Assembly: GCF_000023945.1 (NCBI RefSeq)
Contig: NC_013158.1
Coordinates: forward strand, 2,914,001-2,978,000
Reading direction: 5' to 3'
DNA: 64,000 nt
DNA from: Halorhabdus utahensis DSM 12940
GTDB lineage: Archaea > Halobacteriota > Halobacteria > Halobacteriales > Haloarculaceae
Both the position numbers and the translations under genes were made by a program. Below are positions 36,451 to 45,224 of this stretch, piece by piece. The notes under the pieces were generated by a model that made no database searches, was not told the origin of the DNA, and saw only the letters and a list, made by a program, of their open reading frames with translations. How positions within the stretch are numbered: the first letter of the stretch is position 1; each line of letters opens with the position of its first letter.

Positions 36451-36929
36451 CCCCACGACCAGAGAGACGAAAGAAGTGTCGAACGCTCTCCACGGACGAC
36501 CGCGGCGTCTCCCGGATGATCAGCTACATGCTGACTGTCGGGATCGCGATGGTCCTCATCACCGGATTGTTCACGGCCGGGAGTGCGATTGTCGAGGACC
36601 AGCAGGACCAAACGGCCCGGACGCAACTGTCGATCGTCGGCCAGCAGGTCGCCGGGTCGGTCGAAGTCGCTGACCAACTGGTTCGCTCGACTGCTGCCAG
36701 GCCGTCTCAGCTTGTCGTGACGCGGTCGCTGCCGGAACGGATCGCTGGATCGGGGTATCGCATCGAAGTTTCCGGCGGTGATACTGTCATTTTGCGCCTG
36801 ATGGGCGATGATTTGGCTGTCAGTACCCATATCGACGCTGAAACGACAGTGACGGGCAGTGCCCAGGGGGGCACGATCGAAATTGTGCATCAAACTTCAA
36901 GCGGAAATCTGGTGATTCAAAATGGGTGA
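36447..36929 (+). CDS. Cassette 2 gene 4: pilin-like protein
   Basis: 160 residues, overlapping gene 3 by four bases. A basic leader (PRPERRKKCRTL) ends in STDDRG/VSRMISYMLTVGIAMVLITG with one helix. The helix runs into a polar stalk (EDQQDQTARTQLSIVGQQVAG), then a small domain with VTRSLPERIAGSGYRIEVSG, similar to the MTLTLDYPDRI...NYRIEL region of cassette 1 gene 4. That shared region supports homology over the full length. Role inferred as a minor pilin. Confidence 0.72.
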   Translation: MTPRPERRKKCRTLSTDDRGVSRMISYMLTVGIAMVLITGLFTAGSAIVEDQQDQTARTQLSIVGQQVAGSVEVADQLVRSTAARPSQLVVTRSLPERIAGSGYRIEVSGGDTVILRLMGDDLAVSTHIDAETTVTGSAQGGTIEIVHQTSSGNLVIQNG

Positions 36930-37686
36930 ATTTCGCGATCGGGAGCGTGCCGTCAGCGAAGTCTTCGGGTTCATCCTGCTGTTTTCGATCGTCATCTTGT
37001 CGATCGGAGCCGTCTCGATTTTCGGTGTGAATAGTCTGAATGAAGGACGAGACGCGGCGCTGATGGATAATATGGAGCGCGGTTTCGAAGGGATGGCGTC
37101 CACAATCGATGATCTTGAACCCGGAATGTCACGATCGACGAGTTTGCGTTTGGAGAGTGGGCAGTTACGGATCGGTGAGGAGACTTGGATCAATGTATCA
37201 GTTGGAGGGACAAAAGAGATCAAAAACAGCGTCTCCCCGTTGCTCTATACCTTTGACGATGAACGAATAATCTACGTCTCTTCCACAGTATTTCGAGTAT
37301 CTGAGGAAAGTGGAGTCATCGTCCGGCCACCGGCTTTTGAACTGAGCCAAAGCGGAACTATCATCTCTGTCCAAAATACGATCCCATCACGAGCAATTTC
37401 CATTGGTGGTGGAACTGCACAGATGAGATTTACCGCTCAGGCCCCGAAAAACCCTACCGTTGATACAGGTAACTCAGTAGAGATTGATATCGATGCGCCC
37501 TCTGAAGCACAAGCAAGTCTGTGGGAATCGGCCTTGGTAGAGCGACTGGTTCGGGGTGGGATGTCAGAATCCACGGCGGAATCTAAATGTAGTCGAGCCG
37601 GTAGCAAGGTAGAATGTGTTTACAATGTCAATTCTGGAGAAGATACACTGGTTAGATCAGTCGTGGTATCGGTTGAACTCAGATGA
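36922..37686 (+). CDS. Cassette 2 gene 5: pilin-like head-domain protein
   Basis: 254 residues, overlapping gene 4 by eight bases. DRERA/VSEVFGFILLFSIVILSIGAVSIF is close to the start of haloarchaeal PilA-type pilins and of the giant protein (VSEILGTVLIFSF). Then NMERGFEGMASTIDDLE forms a helical stalk and the head shows IIYVSSTVFR...PPAFEL, matching the gene 5/giant/650-residue family. The gene is AT-richer than the window average. It ends 38 bases before the convergent 650-residue protein gene. Confidence 0.75.
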   Translation: MGEFRDRERAVSEVFGFILLFSIVILSIGAVSIFGVNSLNEGRDAALMDNMERGFEGMASTIDDLEPGMSRSTSLRLESGQLRIGEETWINVSVGGTKEIKNSVSPLLYTFDDERIIYVSSTVFRVSEESGVIVRPPAFELSQSGTIISVQNTIPSRAISIGGGTAQMRFTAQAPKNPTVDTGNSVEIDIDAPSEAQASLWESALVERLVRGGMSESTAESKCSRAGSKVECVYNVNSGEDTLVRSVVVSVELR

Positions 37687-37724
37687 GCAGTTCTCCACAC
37701 CATCTTCTCCGATGCTATCGTGAC

Positions 37725-39677
37725 TTACTCCTCTTGCACTTCGACTGTCGGATTAGTCACTCGAAGGTAATCAATCTCGTTTGCTCCCGATCCAGAAGAG
37801 CCACTACCACCACTACCGCCGCCAGATCGTAATGCGTTGTCAAAGTGGAATTGTGCGTCTTTCGTGATACTGTCAAAGTTTCCGATCATTCCCCCGTAGA
37901 TGACGGGATCAGCGCTTCCGCTTTTCATCTTCAAGTCGGCATTCGGCGCATCAACCAATCCCGTGAATGTGGAAGCTTTTATACGGAAAGTTTCAGACGG
38001 GGGTAAATACCAGGTGAGTGAAGAAGCGGACTGCCTTGGGTTCCTCGTTACGACTTCACTATCCTTATGAATATCCACTTCTCCGTTGGAGTAGATCTCT
38101 GCACCGTTCGATCCATTGATTGTGAGGTTCGCTTCTTTCACATCAGTTGGGCCATTTACAAACAGTTGAATAGGGCCATCAGATGTATCAAGTATGATTT
38201 TTTCATTTTTTGTCAGATCGATTTCGTCAACGTAGTAATCCCCGGCTTCAAGTTCACATGGACTACAGCCACCATTTTCGATAGCAGAAATATCACCTGA
38301 TTCGGCAGTGTTGTCGTTTGTGGGGTTCGAAAGTTCGTTGTTTTTCTGGCTGATCAGGTTAGCGTTGTGCTGAATCGAGCTGATGCCCGGGTCTAGTGGG
38401 GAATCCGGGGACGAGCTATCTTTTGAAATCGAACCGGAGCTACCACCGACATGAACCTGTCCAGCTACGTTGAGATTACTGGGCTGGCCAGTGATGGATC
38501 CGGCCACATGAAGATCTCCCTGAACTCCGACAGTTCCTGGCCCAATATCCAGGTTGTCGCCGGATTCGTCACCGACATAGAAGTCGCCTTGGAACACTTT
38601 TCGCTTGTTCGAGGATAGCTCGAGACTACCTTCCGTACTGAAATCGCCATTGACAGTCACTGCTGCCCTCATTTTCGAGTCATCGTCGGACGACGAGATG
38701 AGGTCGCCTGCGAAAGTCAGATCACCGCTTCCCGTGATATCCACTTTTCCGGTCGTGAGTACGTGTGAATTGAACGTGTCTCCAGAGCCATCGGCACGAG
38801 GATCGAAACTTCCACGAGCGATCGCAGTTGGTAGACCACCATCCCCCTGAGAAGCCGAATACGGACCAACCGTCGAATCGTAGTAATCCATACCCGATTC
38901 TGGATCCATCCCAACAGACCCAGTTGACGAGATGGGACCGCTCACTACTGACGGGGTTTTGGGCGACGTCAGCGTCAATTTGACTGTTTTTGAACCAGTT
39001 TTGGTTACGTCACCGTCCGCTCTTTTGTTTAAGTACCTCGCCCATCCGTCTGCATACTTGCTATGAACCGTAATCTGAACCTCATTTCCTGGATCTATCG
39101 GACCTCTGGGTAGCGTATCTGCCGAAATATTGTTGGATCGGTTGGCAGCGATGCTGTATGATCTCCCCGTCGCGTTCACCCCTTCCAGGGACGTAATCGG
39201 AAACGAAAGCGTGGGATTCGGGCCACCCGCATACTCGAAGTCAGGTGGCGACACCATTACGAAGTTCTCGCCGTCGCCCCGCCAGACACCGCCGCCCTGG
39301 TACGCAACTTCCTGGCCGTCACGTTCGTACGCATATTTTCCAAGCGTGATCTTCCCCGTCTGATTTTGGACGGTACCCGACGAATCCGTGATTTCGATCT
39401 GTATCCAGCCGGAGTTGACGTATTCCCCATCGTCCGGAAGTTTGATAGATGCCTGACTCCCGGAGTGGCCCCGAATAGACGATATCGTCGCGTCGACGTC
39501 ATTCATCGCTGTCACGGCACTCTCCATCGAAACCACAGACTGGGACTCACTGAGAGAGACTGCCCCGACGCTGACGATGACCATCGACCCCGCAATGACC
39601 ATGCCAAAAACGAGGGCAAACCCCATCACGCTCGACAGCCCCCGGGACTCTCCCGAACCGTCCGAGGAAAGCCCCAT
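37725..39677 (-). CDS. Pilin-like head-domain protein with a PilX-like C-terminal region
   Basis: 650 residues from ATG 39677; a longer frame to 39827 has a non-haloarchaeal, basic extension and is not preferred. ESRG/LSSVMGFALVFGMVIAGSMVIVS is a class III-like signal plus helix. The head (YQGGGVWRGDG, PPDFEYAGG, YADGWARYL) is that of the giant protein. Residues about 330-460 are repetitive beta strands (GDFYVGDES, GVQGDLHVAGS, LNVAGQVHVGG), then about 540-630 resemble the PilX/DUF7305-type end (LFVNGPTDV, WYLPPSETF, VIYGGMIGNF). A Gly/Ser linker precedes the tail. Probably a secreted tip or adhesion protein made by the same assembly machine. Confidence 0.75.
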   Translation of the reverse strand: MGLSSDGSGESRGLSSVMGFALVFGMVIAGSMVIVSVGAVSLSESQSVVSMESAVTAMNDVDATISSIRGHSGSQASIKLPDDGEYVNSGWIQIEITDSSGTVQNQTGKITLGKYAYERDGQEVAYQGGGVWRGDGENFVMVSPPDFEYAGGPNPTLSFPITSLEGVNATGRSYSIAANRSNNISADTLPRGPIDPGNEVQITVHSKYADGWARYLNKRADGDVTKTGSKTVKLTLTSPKTPSVVSGPISSTGSVGMDPESGMDYYDSTVGPYSASQGDGGLPTAIARGSFDPRADGSGDTFNSHVLTTGKVDITGSGDLTFAGDLISSSDDDSKMRAAVTVNGDFSTEGSLELSSNKRKVFQGDFYVGDESGDNLDIGPGTVGVQGDLHVAGSITGQPSNLNVAGQVHVGGSSGSISKDSSSPDSPLDPGISSIQHNANLISQKNNELSNPTNDNTAESGDISAIENGGCSPCELEAGDYYVDEIDLTKNEKIILDTSDGPIQLFVNGPTDVKEANLTINGSNGAEIYSNGEVDIHKDSEVVTRNPRQSASSLTWYLPPSETFRIKASTFTGLVDAPNADLKMKSGSADPVIYGGMIGNFDSITKDAQFHFDNALRSGGGSGGSGSSGSGANEIDYLRVTNPTVEVQEE

Positions 39678-39930
39678 TTTGGAACTCACTATATCAATTA
39701 CGATAGTCGCCAAGAAATATATTTCGGTGATTGTAGCGGTCTCAAATTCGATTTCGACAAAAATACACTGCTGATAATTTAGGCGTGATGGCTTCCCGGG
39801 ACTGGTCTCGACTTTCACAGCGGCCATTCGAGATCAGTGTCTCTGACGTGATCGTCCCTCAGTTTCTTCGTGAGCGATATCATTCCGTGCTGCAGTCTGT
39901 CCGATGCGACTCCCGGATGCTCGTTTGGCG

Positions 39931-40680
39931 TCAGTCTGCGACTCGTGTGGTCCGACTCGCGTAAGTGCGGACGAGATCAACCAGTTCCGCGCGGAACTCA
40001 CTCTCCGTTGGATCGCGGGACAGGGATCGAAAACGCTCCCGGAACTCGTCGAAGCCGATGTGCGGGGCGTCCGTCTCGGCCGCGTATGCCAGGTCGTACA
40101 GCCGGTGATCGTCGCCCACGAGTCCGTGGCGTTCGACCAGTGCCAGTGCGAACGCGGCGTTGACCGCGGTGATGTCCGGATCACTCGTAGCCGAAACGCG
40201 CTCCCAGGTCACCGAATCGGGCTGGCGATCCGCGACTGCAGCGGCGACACCCGCTTCGAGAAAGTCCACCAGCTTTGCCGCGGGCGCGACGTCGATCCAG
40301 ACGTCGTCGGCGTAGATGTCCCGTGCGTGATTGGCGATCTGATAACATTGGGTCACCGTGCGTCGTTCGACGCTTCGGCCGGACAGCGCAAGGAACAGTA
40401 CCTCCTCGGTCGACAGCGAGTGAGAGGGATGGCCCCGCTCTGCGTGATGCATATGTGCAAACTCGTGGAGGATGATCTCTCTCGCCAACGCGCTCGTTGC
40501 GGCGTGTCGGGAAATCGTGAGTTGATGCCCATCGGCGTCGTGACTGACGCGCGTTCGCTCGTCAGGCTCACTGGTGATCCGAACTGTCACGGGCCGGTCG
40601 AGATCGTGCTCCGTTCGAAAGAGGTCCCGTGCTCCCAGAAACGGGGCTGTCGGCCCTGTGCCGTCGAACTGCAGGTCCAT
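39931..40680 (-). CDS. HExxH zinc metallopeptidase-like protein
   Basis: 249 residues from ATG 40680; a TTG start at 40695 would add five residues. The central ILHEFAHMHHAERGHPSHSLSTEE gives the HEFAH zinc-binding helix and a likely downstream Glu ligand, so zinc and possibly peptidase function are expected. No signal peptide or membrane helix is present, so it works in the cytoplasm. It may be the haloarchaeal DUF5781 family (from memory). It diverges from the EF-2 gene, with 212 bases between starts, and shares no evident function with it. Confidence 0.7.
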   Translation of the reverse strand: MDLQFDGTGPTAPFLGARDLFRTEHDLDRPVTVRITSEPDERTRVSHDADGHQLTISRHAATSALAREIILHEFAHMHHAERGHPSHSLSTEEVLFLALSGRSVERRTVTQCYQIANHARDIYADDVWIDVAPAAKLVDFLEAGVAAAVADRQPDSVTWERVSATSDPDITAVNAAFALALVERHGLVGDDHRLYDLAYAAETDAPHIGFDEFRERFRSLSRDPTESEFRAELVDLVRTYASRTTRVAD

Positions 40681-40823
40681 GTGGATAATTACCAAGGGTT
40701 TGCTGCGTATGACTCTTCGGGTAGCAGTCGGTCCGCCGGGTTGGGGTCTGCCGACTATCGAAACAGTCGGTGTGTCCGCCGATCTCTCGCTCGGGGGACG
40801 CTGTCACCTGGATTTGACCGTTC

Positions 40824-40867
40824 GCGTGTCTTTGACACGCTTCACGCGGAAACACTACCCTTTTACC
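40824..40867 (+). promoter_or_regulatory. EF-2 promoter: TATA element with upstream hairpin
   Basis: TTTTACC at 40861-40867 lies 25 bases before the EF-2 ATG, the spacing of a leaderless haloarchaeal promoter. A perfect inverted repeat with seven-base arms, GCGTGTC-TTT-GACACGC (40824-40840), precedes it by 20 bases. It could bind a regulator or be a chance hairpin. Confidence 0.45.
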
Positions 40868-40892
40868 GTGCCTGCCGATAGAATCGGGTATC

Positions 40893-43082
40893 ATGGGCCG
40901 ACGTAAGAAAATCGTACAGGAATGTGAGACACTGATGGACAAGCCGGAGAACATCCGGAACATCGCCATCGCGGCTCACGTCGACCACGGAAAGACGACA
41001 CTGACTGACAATCTCCTCGCTGGCGCGGGCATGATCTCCGACGAGACCGCCGGAGAACAGCTCGCGATGGACACCGAGGAGGACGAACAGGAACGCGGCA
41101 TCACCATCGACGCGGCGAACGTTTCGATGACCCACGAGTACGAGGACACTAACCACCTCATCAACCTCATCGACACACCCGGCCACGTCGACTTCGGCGG
41201 GGACGTCACCCGCGCGATGCGGGCTGTCGACGGCGCGCTGGTGGTTGTCGACGCCGTCGAAGGGGCAATGCCCCAGACTGAGACGGTTCTCCGGCAGGCA
41301 CTCCGTGAGGGTGTCAAACCGACCCTGTTCATCAACAAGGTCGATCGCCTCATCTCGGAGCTTCAGGAAGGGCCCGAGGAGATGCAGGAGCGACTCGTCT
41401 CTGTCATCCGCGACGTCAACGAACTCATTCGCGGGATGACCGAGGAAATGGACGACATCAACGATGACTGGACGGTCTCCGTCGAAGAGGGCACCGTCGG
41501 GTTCGGTTCGGCGCTGTACAAGTGGGGCGTCTCGATGCCCTCGATGCAGCGTACCGGGATGGACTTCGGCGAGATCATGGAGCTCGAACGCGCCGACAAG
41601 CGCCAGGAACTCCACGAGCGGACGCCACTCAGCGACGTCGTGCTCGACATGGTGTGCGAGCACTTCCCGAATCCCGTCGACGCACAGCCCCGACGTATTC
41701 CGCGTATCTGGCGTGGCGACGCTGACAGTGAGGTTGCCGAGCAGATGCAGCTGGTCGATGAGGATGGCGATGTCGTGCTGATGGTTACTGACATCGGTGT
41801 CGACCCCCACGCCGGCGAAGTCGCCGCCGGGCGTGTCTTCTCCGGGACGATCGAGGAGGGCCAGGAGCTGTACGTCTCCGGGACTGCGGGCAAGAACCGC
41901 GTCCAGAGTGTCGGGGTCTACATGGGCGGCGAGCGCGAGGAAGTTGAGGAGGTCCCGGCCGGCAACATCGCCGCCGTCACCGGCCTGAAGGACGCCATCG
42001 CCGGTTCGACCGTCTCCAGCCTTGAGATGACGCCGTTCGAGTCGATCGAGCACATCTCCGAGCCGGTCATCACCAAGAGCGTCGAGGCCCAGCGGATGGA
42101 CGACCTGCCGAAGCTCATCGAGACGCTCCAGCAGGTCAGTAAGGAGGACCCGACCATCGAGATCGAGATCAACGAGGACACCGGCGAGCACCTCATCTCC
42201 GGGCAGGGCGAACTTCACCTCGAAGTCGTCACCCAGCGCATCGAGCGCAACCAGGGCATCCCGATCACGACCGGCGAACCGATCGTCGTCTTCCGGGAAG
42301 CCCCCCAGGAGTCCAGCCGCGAGGTTGAGGGCATCTCGCCGAACCGCCACAACCGCTTCTACATCACCGTCGAGCCACTCGAGGAGGACATCGTCGACGC
42401 GATCCAGCTCGGCGAGGCCTCGATGGACATGCCCGAACTGGAGCGCCGTGAAGCACTCCAGGAGGCCGGCATGGACAAGGACACGTCCCAGAACGTCGAG
42501 CACATCCACGGGACGAACGTCATCATCGACGACACGAAGGGGATCCAGCACTTGAACGAGACGATGGAACTGGTCCTCGAAGGCTTCGAGGAGGCCCTCA
42601 ACGACGGGCCGCTGGCTGCCGAGCCGGTCCAGGGCTCGCTCATCCGGCTGCACGACGCCCGCCTCCACGAGGACGCCATCCACCGCGGTCCGGCCCAGGT
42701 CATCCCGGCCGTCCGCCAGTCGCTGCACAACGCCCTGATCGACGCCGAGATCCGCCTGCTTGAACCGATCCAGGACGTCCGCATCGACGTGCCCAACGAA
42801 CACATGGGCGCGGCGAGCGGCGAGGTCCAGGGTCGTCGTGGCCGCGTCGACGACATGTACCAGGAAGGCGATCTGATGGTCGTCGAGGGCATCGCGCCCG
42901 TCGAGGAGATGATCGGCTTCTCCTCAGACATCCGGAGTGCGACCGAGGGCCGTGCCTCCTGGAACACGGAGAACGCCGGCTTCCGCGTCATGGCCGACAA
43001 CCTCCAGCCCGAGACGATCACGCAGATCCGCGAGCGCAAGGGCATGAAGACGGAGCTACCCGAAACGATCGATTACTTCTAG
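40893..43082 (+). CDS. fusA: Translation elongation factor 2 (aEF-2)
   Basis: A 729-residue GTPase that moves the ribosome along mRNA. G1 is [16 protein letters not shown], switch I ends in RGITI, G3 is DTPGHVDF and G4 is NKVD. The diphthamide histidine is H597 in AIHRGPAQ, the residue modified in archaeal and eukaryal EF-2. Length and the C-terminal [11 protein letters not shown] are normal. A leaderless start at 40893 is supported by the TATA element. Codon use is strongly GC-biased, as expected for a highly expressed housekeeping gene. It is followed by a T run and the hairpin array. Confidence 0.97.
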   Translation: MGRRKKIVQECETLMDKPENIRNIAIAAHVDHGKTTLTDNLLAGAGMISDETAGEQLAMDTEEDEQERGITIDAANVSMTHEYEDTNHLINLIDTPGHVDFGGDVTRAMRAVDGALVVVDAVEGAMPQTETVLRQALREGVKPTLFINKVDRLISELQEGPEEMQERLVSVIRDVNELIRGMTEEMDDINDDWTVSVEEGTVGFGSALYKWGVSMPSMQRTGMDFGEIMELERADKRQELHERTPLSDVVLDMVCEHFPNPVDAQPRRIPRIWRGDADSEVAEQMQLVDEDGDVVLMVTDIGVDPHAGEVAAGRVFSGTIEEGQELYVSGTAGKNRVQSVGVYMGGEREEVEEVPAGNIAAVTGLKDAIAGSTVSSLEMTPFESIEHISEPVITKSVEAQRMDDLPKLIETLQQVSKEDPTIEIEINEDTGEHLISGQGELHLEVVTQRIERNQGIPITTGEPIVVFREAPQESSREVEGISPNRHNRFYITVEPLEEDIVDAIQLGEASMDMPELERREALQEAGMDKDTSQNVEHIHGTNVIIDDTKGIQHLNETMELVLEGFEEALNDGPLAAEPVQGSLIRLHDARLHEDAIHRGPAQVIPAVRQSLHNALIDAEIRLLEPIQDVRIDVPNEHMGAASGEVQGRRGRVDDMYQEGDLMVVEGIAPVEEMIGFSSDIRSATEGRASWNTENAGFRVMADNLQPETITQIRERKGMKTELPETIDYF

Positions 43083-43389
43083 AGACGACCTTTTTACTTC
43101 GTCGGGGTCGCGCAAAGCGCGACCCACTCCTCGCAAAAAGCTCGGCCAAAAACATCTGCGAGCGAGTCGGCGACTCGCTCGCAGGGTTCTCGTGAGCGAC
43201 AGCGAACGAGAGCTCGTCAGAGCTCTGCTCTGACGGTGAAACGACGGCGCAAGCGCCGTCGTATGCAGGCCGACGATTCCGTTCCATTGATTGCAGAGTC
43301 CTTCCGATTGTGTCCCGTTGTCTCTTCTCGGAACCTCACCTTGTTCACGCCAGTAGATATATTTCATCGGACATCGTGTGTGGTATGGC
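43083..43389. repeat. Four consecutive perfect hairpins in the 307-base gap after EF-2
   Basis: No gene is supported here. Perfect inverted repeats follow one another: 43105-43125 (nine-base arms, AAA loop), 43156-43184 (thirteen-base arms, GGC loop), 43215-43235 (nine-base arms, TCT loop) and 43241-43262 (ten-base arms around AA). A TTTTT run precedes them at 43091-43095 and may end the EF-2 transcript. Similar intergenic repeats are found in many haloarchaea, from memory. They could be terminators, an mRNA-stabilising array or mobile palindromes. Confidence 0.6.
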
Positions 43390-44361
43390 ATGGAGTACAC
43401 GACACTCGGTTCGACCGGGATGGAAGTCTCAAAGATCGCGCTGGGCTGTATGAGCTTCGGGAGTCAGGACGACTGGATGCTGGATGCGGAGGAAGGGCGG
43501 GAACTCGTCGAGCGGGCGATCGACCTGGGCGTGAACTTTTTCGATACGGCAAACACCTACTCTTCGGGCGAGAGCGAGGAGATTCTCGGGGACGTGCTGG
43601 CTGAGTACGACCGGGACGAGCAGGTAGTGGCGACGAAGGTCCGCTTCTCGGGCGCGACGGAACACCGCAATGCGGAGGGGCTCTCACGGAAGACCATCGA
43701 GCAGGAACTCGAGCACAGTCTCGACCGACTGGGGATGGACACCGTGGATCTCTACCAGATCCATCGCTGGGACTACGACACGCCGATCGAGACGACGTTA
43801 CGGGCACTCGACGATGCGGTTCGTCGTGGGAAGGTCCGCCACATCGGCGCCTCCTCGATGTGGGCCCACCAGTTCCAGGAGGCCCTCCACGTCAGCGATC
43901 GGGAGGGTCTGGCCCGTTTTGAGACGATGCAGAACCTCTATCACCTGACCTATCGCGAGGAGGAACGCGAGATGTATCCCGTCTGCGAGAAGGAGGACAT
44001 CGGCGTGCTCCCGTGGTCGCCGCTGGCGGCGGGCTATCTCACGCGCCCGCACGACGAGTTCACGGCGACGACGCGTGGCGAACACGAACTCGACTACGGA
44101 ACGCCGTATCACGAGGGGCCCGGCAGCGAGGAGATCAACCACCGGGTCGCCGAACTCGCCGCCGACTACGGCGTGACGATGGCCCAGATCGCGCTCGCGT
44201 GGCACTTCCAGAACGATCACGTCGACGCGCCGATCGTCGGCACGTCGAGCATCGACCACCTCGAAGATGCGGTCGCGGCCCTGGACATCTCCCTCAGCGC
44301 TTCGGACGTCGAGTATCTGGAAGAACCCTACGAGCCGGTGGCAGTGTTCGGATTCGAGTGA
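43390..44361 (+). CDS. Aldo/keto reductase
   Basis: A 323-residue NADPH-dependent oxidoreductase with a TIM barrel, from ATG 43390. The catalytic tetrad is visible: Asp in FFDTANTY, Tyr in the same motif, Lys in VVATKVRF and His in YQIHRWD. The C-terminal cofactor region reads PIVGTSSIDHLEDAVAAL. The KVRHIGAS motif near residue 155 is typical of the YhdN/potassium-channel-beta-like group. It probably reduces aldehydes or ketones; the substrate is unknown. The hairpin array separates it from EF-2, so it is transcribed alone. Confidence 0.9.
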   Translation: MEYTTLGSTGMEVSKIALGCMSFGSQDDWMLDAEEGRELVERAIDLGVNFFDTANTYSSGESEEILGDVLAEYDRDEQVVATKVRFSGATEHRNAEGLSRKTIEQELEHSLDRLGMDTVDLYQIHRWDYDTPIETTLRALDDAVRRGKVRHIGASSMWAHQFQEALHVSDREGLARFETMQNLYHLTYREEEREMYPVCEKEDIGVLPWSPLAAGYLTRPHDEFTATTRGEHELDYGTPYHEGPGSEEINHRVAELAADYGVTMAQIALAWHFQNDHVDAPIVGTSSIDHLEDAVAALDISLSASDVEYLEEPYEPVAVFGFE

Positions 44362-44541
44362 CAGGGCTGGATCGGCGATCACTCCATCGAACGAAATCTC
44401 ATCGTGATCGGACCTGTCAACGACCGTGGATTGGTGCGACCGGGGTCGTGAACGGCGAAATCGATCGTTTCTGGCGAGAATTTTTCCTGATACGTAGCCC
44501 GTCAGGCTTAACTCCCCCTCCGTCGAAGCCCGGATATTCCG

Positions 44542-44757
44542 ATGCCAGAAGTAGAGATCACGATTCCGGATCATCTCGAGATGCAGATCGCGCAGCTCGT
44601 CGAAGAAGGTGAGTTTCTCAACCGTGAGGAGGCGATCGAAGACCTCCTCTCGACGGGACTGAAGGCGTACAAAACCAGCGGCCCGATCGACGACGAGGAG
44701 GACCCGGGCCTGGAAGAAGACGGAATGATGGGCCACGACGATGAATACGTGTTCTGA
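44542..44757 (+). CDS. Small ribbon-helix-helix-like protein
   Basis: 71 residues. PEVEITIPDHLEMQI is a likely ribbon strand and EFLNREEAIEDLLSTGL the two helices, the layout of CopG/ribbon-helix-helix DNA-binding proteins. The last 25 residues are strongly acidic (DDEEDPGLEED). Possibly the haloarchaeal DUF7120 group, from memory. It stands alone without an adjacent toxin gene, so it is more likely a regulator than an antitoxin. Confidence 0.7.
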   Translation: MPEVEITIPDHLEMQIAQLVEEGEFLNREEAIEDLLSTGLKAYKTSGPIDDEEDPGLEEDGMMGHDDEYVF

Positions 44758-44839
44758 GAGTGGTTCCCGCGGTTCGGCACGTCTGGTAGTTGTTCCCGAG
44801 TAATCCTTATGCCGCGCTCCCCCCTACGTGGCCCTAAGA

Positions 44840-45118
44840 ATGCACAAAGACGAACTTCTGGAGCTTCACGAGGAGATGGTGACGATCATGGAGTATTTCG
44901 ACCGACAGGAAAGTGTCGACAGTGAACTCTTCGAACCCTACAAGGAAATCGACGTCACCCCGGCCGACGTCCACATGTCTAAAAGCGAACACAAGCATGC
45001 CGTGTTCGTCCTCGGGAACGCGCTGGCGAACGCGATGAGCGAAGACGAGTTCTCGGACGCCGGTCGTGTCGGCAAGCGCATGAAAGAACTCGCCGAGGAC
45101 GCCGAGAGCAAGCTATAG
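44840..45118 (+). CDS. UPF0058 family protein
   Basis: 92 residues from ATG 44840. It starts with MHKDELLELHEEMVTIMEYF and is almost entirely alpha-helical, with a conserved SKSEHKHAVFVLGNALA region. This matches the uncharacterised UPF0058 family of archaea, whose function is unknown. The protein is acidic and soluble. It follows the ribbon-helix-helix gene by 82 bases; whether they are co-transcribed is unclear. Confidence 0.85.
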   Translation: MHKDELLELHEEMVTIMEYFDRQESVDSELFEPYKEIDVTPADVHMSKSEHKHAVFVLGNALANAMSEDEFSDAGRVGKRMKELAEDAESKL

Positions 45119-45224
45119 CTGTCTGTCGGTTTTGTCCACGGACGTCCCAAGCCGAGTGGTTGCCGGTCGATGGCCGACCGTCTGTGGCGGCCGTTTTCCA
45201 GACAACGGATCGACCGACTCCTCC

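Noticed and set aside
39678-39827. Upstream extension of the 650-residue protein by 50 codons
   Set aside because: The extension is not acidic, would bury the class III-like signal 60 residues inside the protein, and the ATG at 39677 gives a normal leader.
40863-42803. 646-codon frame antisense to EF-2
   Set aside because: A codon-bias shadow of a highly expressed gene. Its Asp/Val/Leu/Gly-rich sequence lacks domains.
43018-43287. 89-codon minus-strand frame across the hairpin array
   Set aside because: The frame is a reading of the palindromic repeats and has no domain; such repeats often yield spurious small proteins in haloarchaea.
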